Shown here: positions 4,055 to 5,295 of the stretch, piece after piece
Layout of the letters: each line of letters begins with the position of its first letter
How positions within the stretch are numbered: position 1 is the stretch's first letter
Source of the DNA: a bacterium
GTDB lineage: Bacteria > BMS3Abin14
Assembly: GCA_022865845.1 (NCBI GenBank)
Contig: JALHUC010000009.1
Coordinates: 1-5,295, forward strand
DNA length: 5,295 nt
Direction: 5' to 3'
Notes under the pieces: generated by a model
Seen by the model: the letters and a program-made list of their open reading frames with translations, nothing else
Told to the model about the DNA's origin: nothing
The model's database searches: none
Program-made: the position numbers and the translations under genes

Positions 4055-5295
4055 ATGATCAACAAAGATAGGGACATCGAATACCAGTCTCATGAGGAAG
4101 CGCTTGAATTTCAGATAAAGCGTATCCGGGAACTCATGACGGGAGACTGGCAGAAAGCGACCGGTTTTGTGAACAGATTAAAGGAAGCCGGTGTCACTCC
4201 TGAAGAGCTCAAAACAGCTGATGACATTCGCAAATTCCCGATCCTCAGGAAGTCGGAGATGACTGGCATCCAGGGAGCCGATCCTCCCTTCGGCAGCCTG
4301 ATAACCGTTTCCCCAGGCCAATTAAGGAGGATCTATTCCTCACCCGGCCCCATCTACGTTCCGGACGGCCGCCTTCAGTCCTACTACCGATGGGAACGGG
4401 CCTTTGCAGCCTGTGGAATAACCGGAGGGGACATCGTCCTGAACTGTTTCAACTACCACCTGACCCCCGCCGGAGCCATGTTCGAGGAGGCAGCCGGTAA
4501 CATGGGGTGCGCTGTGATCCCGGCTGGTATCGGTAACACCGAGATCCAGGTCAAGGAAGCGGCTCATTTCAAAGCCAACGTCTATGTGGGCCTGCCGTCA
4601 TATCTAACGGTTCTCATCGAAAAGGCCGCGGAGGTCGACGTGACCATGGTACTGGAAAAAGCGTTCGTAATTGCCGAAAAACTTCCCGAGAGCCTGCGCA
4701 CCAATTTCCAGAACAACCACGGAATCAAAGTACGTCAAGCCTACGGGACTGCCGAGGTTGGCGCCATTGCCTACGAATGTGAAGAAGGTCATGGGCTGCA
4801 CTTCGACCCATCTGTCCTCCTGGAGATCCTCGACCCTGAAACCGCTGAACCAGTTAAACCTGGTGAGCCAGGAGAGGTGATCGTGACGGTCATCAACCCC
4901 ATAAACACTCTTCTTCGTTTCGCCACCGGGGATCTGTCCTCGGCGGTATACGACGAATGTCCGTGCGGCCGCAAAAGCCCACGCCTTACCGGGATTCTCG
5001 GCAGGGTGGACCAGGTGATCAAGGTCAGGGGGCTGTTCGTACACCCGGGACAACTTTCCGAGGTCATGTCCAAAATTACCGAAGTGGATCGCTTCCGGGG
5101 CGTCATCACGCGGGAACGGGCCATGGACGATCTGACCGTTGAAGTCGAAAGCAGCCAGTCCCTGGCTGCTAATACTCTACAGAGCTTCGCGAAGAGGCTC
5201 AAAGATGTCCTGAAACTGAGCCTCGCGGTTGTCCAGGTGGAACCGGGAACGATCCCGGAGGGCGCCGAGCCCCTGGATGACCGGAGGAAGTGGGA
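4055..5295 (+). CDS. PaaK-like AMP-forming CoA ligase (phenylacetate-CoA ligase family), 3' truncated by the window
   Basis: The frame stays open for 413 codons from ATG at 4055 to the window end; family members are about 430 residues, so only a short tail is missing. Adenylate-forming landmarks in order: a P-loop-position sequence RRIYSSPGPIYVPDGR (91-106); AYGTAEVGAIAYEC (229-242), the A5 motif; LLRFATGD (286-293), the A7 motif; CPCGRKSPRLTG (302-313), the Cys-rich turn common in PaaK proteins; and LGRVDQVIKVRGLFVHPGQL (315-334), the A8 hinge. The C-terminal PaaK subdomain follows, ending IPEGAEPLDDRRKW. Known relatives activate phenylacetate or similar aryl acids to CoA thioesters with ATP in the cytoplasm; the substrate here is unknown. 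The P-loop lacks the usual SSGTTG pattern, and the C-terminal catalytic lysine seen in PaaK proteins is not evident where expected, so a changed activity is possible. It is divergent from the transferase gene and the first gene rightward. Confidence 0.85.
   Translation, partial: MINKDRDIEYQSHEEALEFQIKRIRELMTGDWQKATGFVNRLKEAGVTPEELKTADDIRKFPILRKSEMTGIQGADPPFGSLITVSPGQLRRIYSSPGPIYVPDGRLQSYYRWERAFAACGITGGDIVLNCFNYHLTPAGAMFEEAAGNMGCAVIPAGIGNTEIQVKEAAHFKANVYVGLPSYLTVLIEKAAEVDVTMVLEKAFVIAEKLPESLRTNFQNNHGIKVRQAYGTAEVGAIAYECEEGHGLHFDPSVLLEILDPETAEPVKPGEPGEVIVTVINPINTLLRFATGDLSSAVYDECPCGRKSPRLTGILGRVDQVIKVRGLFVHPGQLSEVMSKITEVDRFRGVITRERAMDDLTVEVESSQSLAANTLQSFAKRLKDVLKLSLAVVQVEPGTIPEGAEPLDDRRKW

Noticed and set aside
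4604..5202. Minus-strand reading frames of 137-149 codons
   Set aside because: They are antisense to the ligase, which has clear adenylate-forming motifs in the plus frame.

Overview
The window holds four protein genes and two unusual arrays of short repeats. It reads as chromosomal DNA of a Gram-negative bacterium. A phosphoethanolamine-transferase-type enzyme implies a lipid A or LPS-bearing envelope. The AMP-forming ligase resembles anaerobe-type PaaK relatives, which makes a Desulfobacterota-like source plausible. That last point is an impression from family memory, not something the sequence proves.

Layout, left to right. (1) Positions 11-1706, minus strand, hold a two-gene operon: an ArsR/SmtB-type repressor with a CxC metalloid-sensing motif, followed by a polytopic permease of the ArsP_1 (DUF318) family. 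Its promoter (TTGACA, 16 bp, TATATT) has a 22-bp near-perfect palindrome centred on the -10 box, a textbook autorepression arrangement. The pair is most simply an inducible export system for arsenic or an organoarsenical. (2) Positions 1787-1980 are non-coding and filled with an octamer array (core CCGT every 8 bp), followed by the same octamer inverted (ACGG/ACGC every 8 bp). (3) Positions 2005-3642, minus strand, encode an inner-membrane, sulfatase-fold phosphoethanolamine-transferase-like enzyme. Its own promoter carries a perfect 8-bp inverted repeat around the -10 box. (4) Positions 3733-3966 are a second octamer array sharing a 48-bp block (44/48 identical) with the first. (5) From 4055 to the window edge, plus strand, runs a PaaK-like AMP-forming CoA ligase, cut off at its 3' end, with an atypical P-loop.

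The genes do not form one pathway: metalloid export, envelope modification and acyl/aryl-CoA activation are separate jobs. The unifying and least explained element is the 8-bp-periodic repeat. It brackets the transferase gene on both sides. Read in the direction of transcription, it lies as ACGG octamers a short distance upstream of the proposed promoters of all three transcription units. Whether it is a protein-binding array, a structured or mobile repeat, or a neutral repeat that expands in intergenic space cannot be decided from this window.
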